Below the pieces are notes generated by a model that saw only the letters and a program-made list of their open reading frames with translations, was not told the DNA's origin and searched no databases. A stretch of 5,627 nt of DNA from an uncultured Oscillospiraceae bacterium (GTDB taxonomy: Bacteria > Bacillota > Clostridia > Oscillospirales > Acutalibacteraceae). The stretch lies in the NCBI GenBank assembly GCA_900552605.1, contig USAR01000108.1, positions 1 through 5,627 on the forward strand, in the 5' to 3' direction. Both the position numbers and the translations under genes were made by a program. Of the stretch, positions 5,289 through 5,627 are shown piece by piece (position 1 is the stretch's first letter; each line of letters opens with the position of its first letter).

Positions 5289-5627
5289 TTACTGTAATAG
5301 TATCTTAAAATTGTTTATAAGCTCCTGCAAAAAATCGGGAGCATTTATTTTTTGTCTTTCAACATCGCTGCTCGCGGTGATATTCAGCGACCAAAGCTTT
5401 TTGCCGTTTAAAAAATAGTCCACCCTGCCGAGGTTTTCACCTTTTTTTATCGGCGCATACACAAACGGTTTAACCGCAATTTCATAATCGGTTTCTTCCC
5501 TTTCCTTTGCGGAAAGTCCGACAGTTTTCGGCGTTACCTTTAACCCCGCTGTCGGTGCCTCGCCAGATATGACCGGCACAGTCCGAGTGCTGTCGGGAAT
5601 GCCGATAGTAACTTCATCGAGCATTGA
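5289..5627 (-). CDS. D-alanyl-D-alanine carboxypeptidase, C-terminal part (cut by window edge)
   Basis: This is the last 112 codons of a gene that continues beyond the right edge; the frame is open through base 5627. The segment matches the PBP5/DacF C-terminal beta-sandwich domain. Its hallmark is YAPIKKGENLGRVDYFLNGK, with the APIKKG..LG pattern, followed by LWSLNITASSDVER. The final residues, APDFLQELINNFKILLQ, could form the amphipathic helix that anchors these enzymes to the outer face of the cytoplasmic membrane. The catalytic SxxK domain lies outside the window and cannot be checked. The enzyme would trim the terminal D-alanine from peptidoglycan stem peptides. Proximity to rluB fits a dacF/dacB-like gene, but I withhold the symbol because most of the protein is unseen. 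Confidence 0.85.
   Translation of the reverse strand, partial: SMLDEVTIGIPDSTRTVPVISGEAPTAGLKVTPKTVGLSAKEREETDYEIAVKPFVYAPIKKGENLGRVDYFLNGKKLWSLNITASSDVERQKINAPDFLQELINNFKILLQ

Noticed and set aside
1..5627. CRISPR array, tRNA or rRNA gene, insertion sequence, phage or toxin-antitoxin genes
   Set aside because: No spaced direct repeats, cloverleaf, transposase motif or terminal inverted repeats were seen. The gene content is housekeeping and metabolic.

Overview
The window looks like a chromosomal segment of an anaerobic Firmicute, most likely a gut Clostridia member of the Oscillospiraceae/Ruminococcaceae type. The pointers are AT-rich intergenic DNA with strong GGAGG ribosome sites, a dacF-rluB type gene pair, a stand-alone alpha subunit of the biotin-dependent decarboxylase family without a fused biotin domain, and a short clostridial SecG. 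The genus is inference. All convincing genes lie on the minus strand, so transcription runs from the right edge to the left.

From right to left, the first block is a tightly packed operon. It holds the 3' end of a D-alanyl-D-alanine carboxypeptidase gene (5289-5627, cut by the window edge), rluB (4531-5274, 23S rRNA pseudouridine synthase) and a small protein resembling a degenerate GNAT acetyltransferase (4160-4534), whose ATG overlaps the rluB stop as ATGA. I see no terminator after it. A 237-base intergenic region (3923-4159) follows. It carries a near-consensus sigma-A promoter (TTGCCA-17-TATAAT) and a leader of about 190 bases with several hairpins.

The second block is a three-gene biotin-dependent carboxyl-transfer operon. 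Its genes are an acyl-CoA carboxyltransferase-family subunit with eroded signature motifs (2540-3922), a biotin carboxyl carrier protein with an Ala/Pro linker and an EAMKMEN biotinylation site (2103-2510), and an OadA/PycB/5S-type subunit (675-2072). The intergenic gaps are about 30 bases each. This is the subunit set of a 12S + 1.3S + 5S transcarboxylase. No membrane beta subunit (OadB/GcdB/MmdB), gamma/delta subunit or biotin carboxylase lies in the window. The likely job is moving CO2 between an oxo acid such as oxaloacetate/pyruvate and another acceptor via biotin, but the substrate of the divergent first subunit cannot be read from the sequence.

The third block is secG (256-510), with its own promoter (TTGCAT-17-TACAAT) and a strong intrinsic terminator at about 184-233. 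The leftmost 180 bases hold no gene I can support. They start with a very GC-rich, palindrome-containing stretch that differs from the rest of the window and may be part of a dispersed repeat.

The most unusual points are the divergent carboxyltransferase subunit inside an otherwise orthodox transcarboxylase-like operon, that operon's long structured leader, and a 10-base word (atatcaattg) found at both the secG and the carboxyltransferase promoters.
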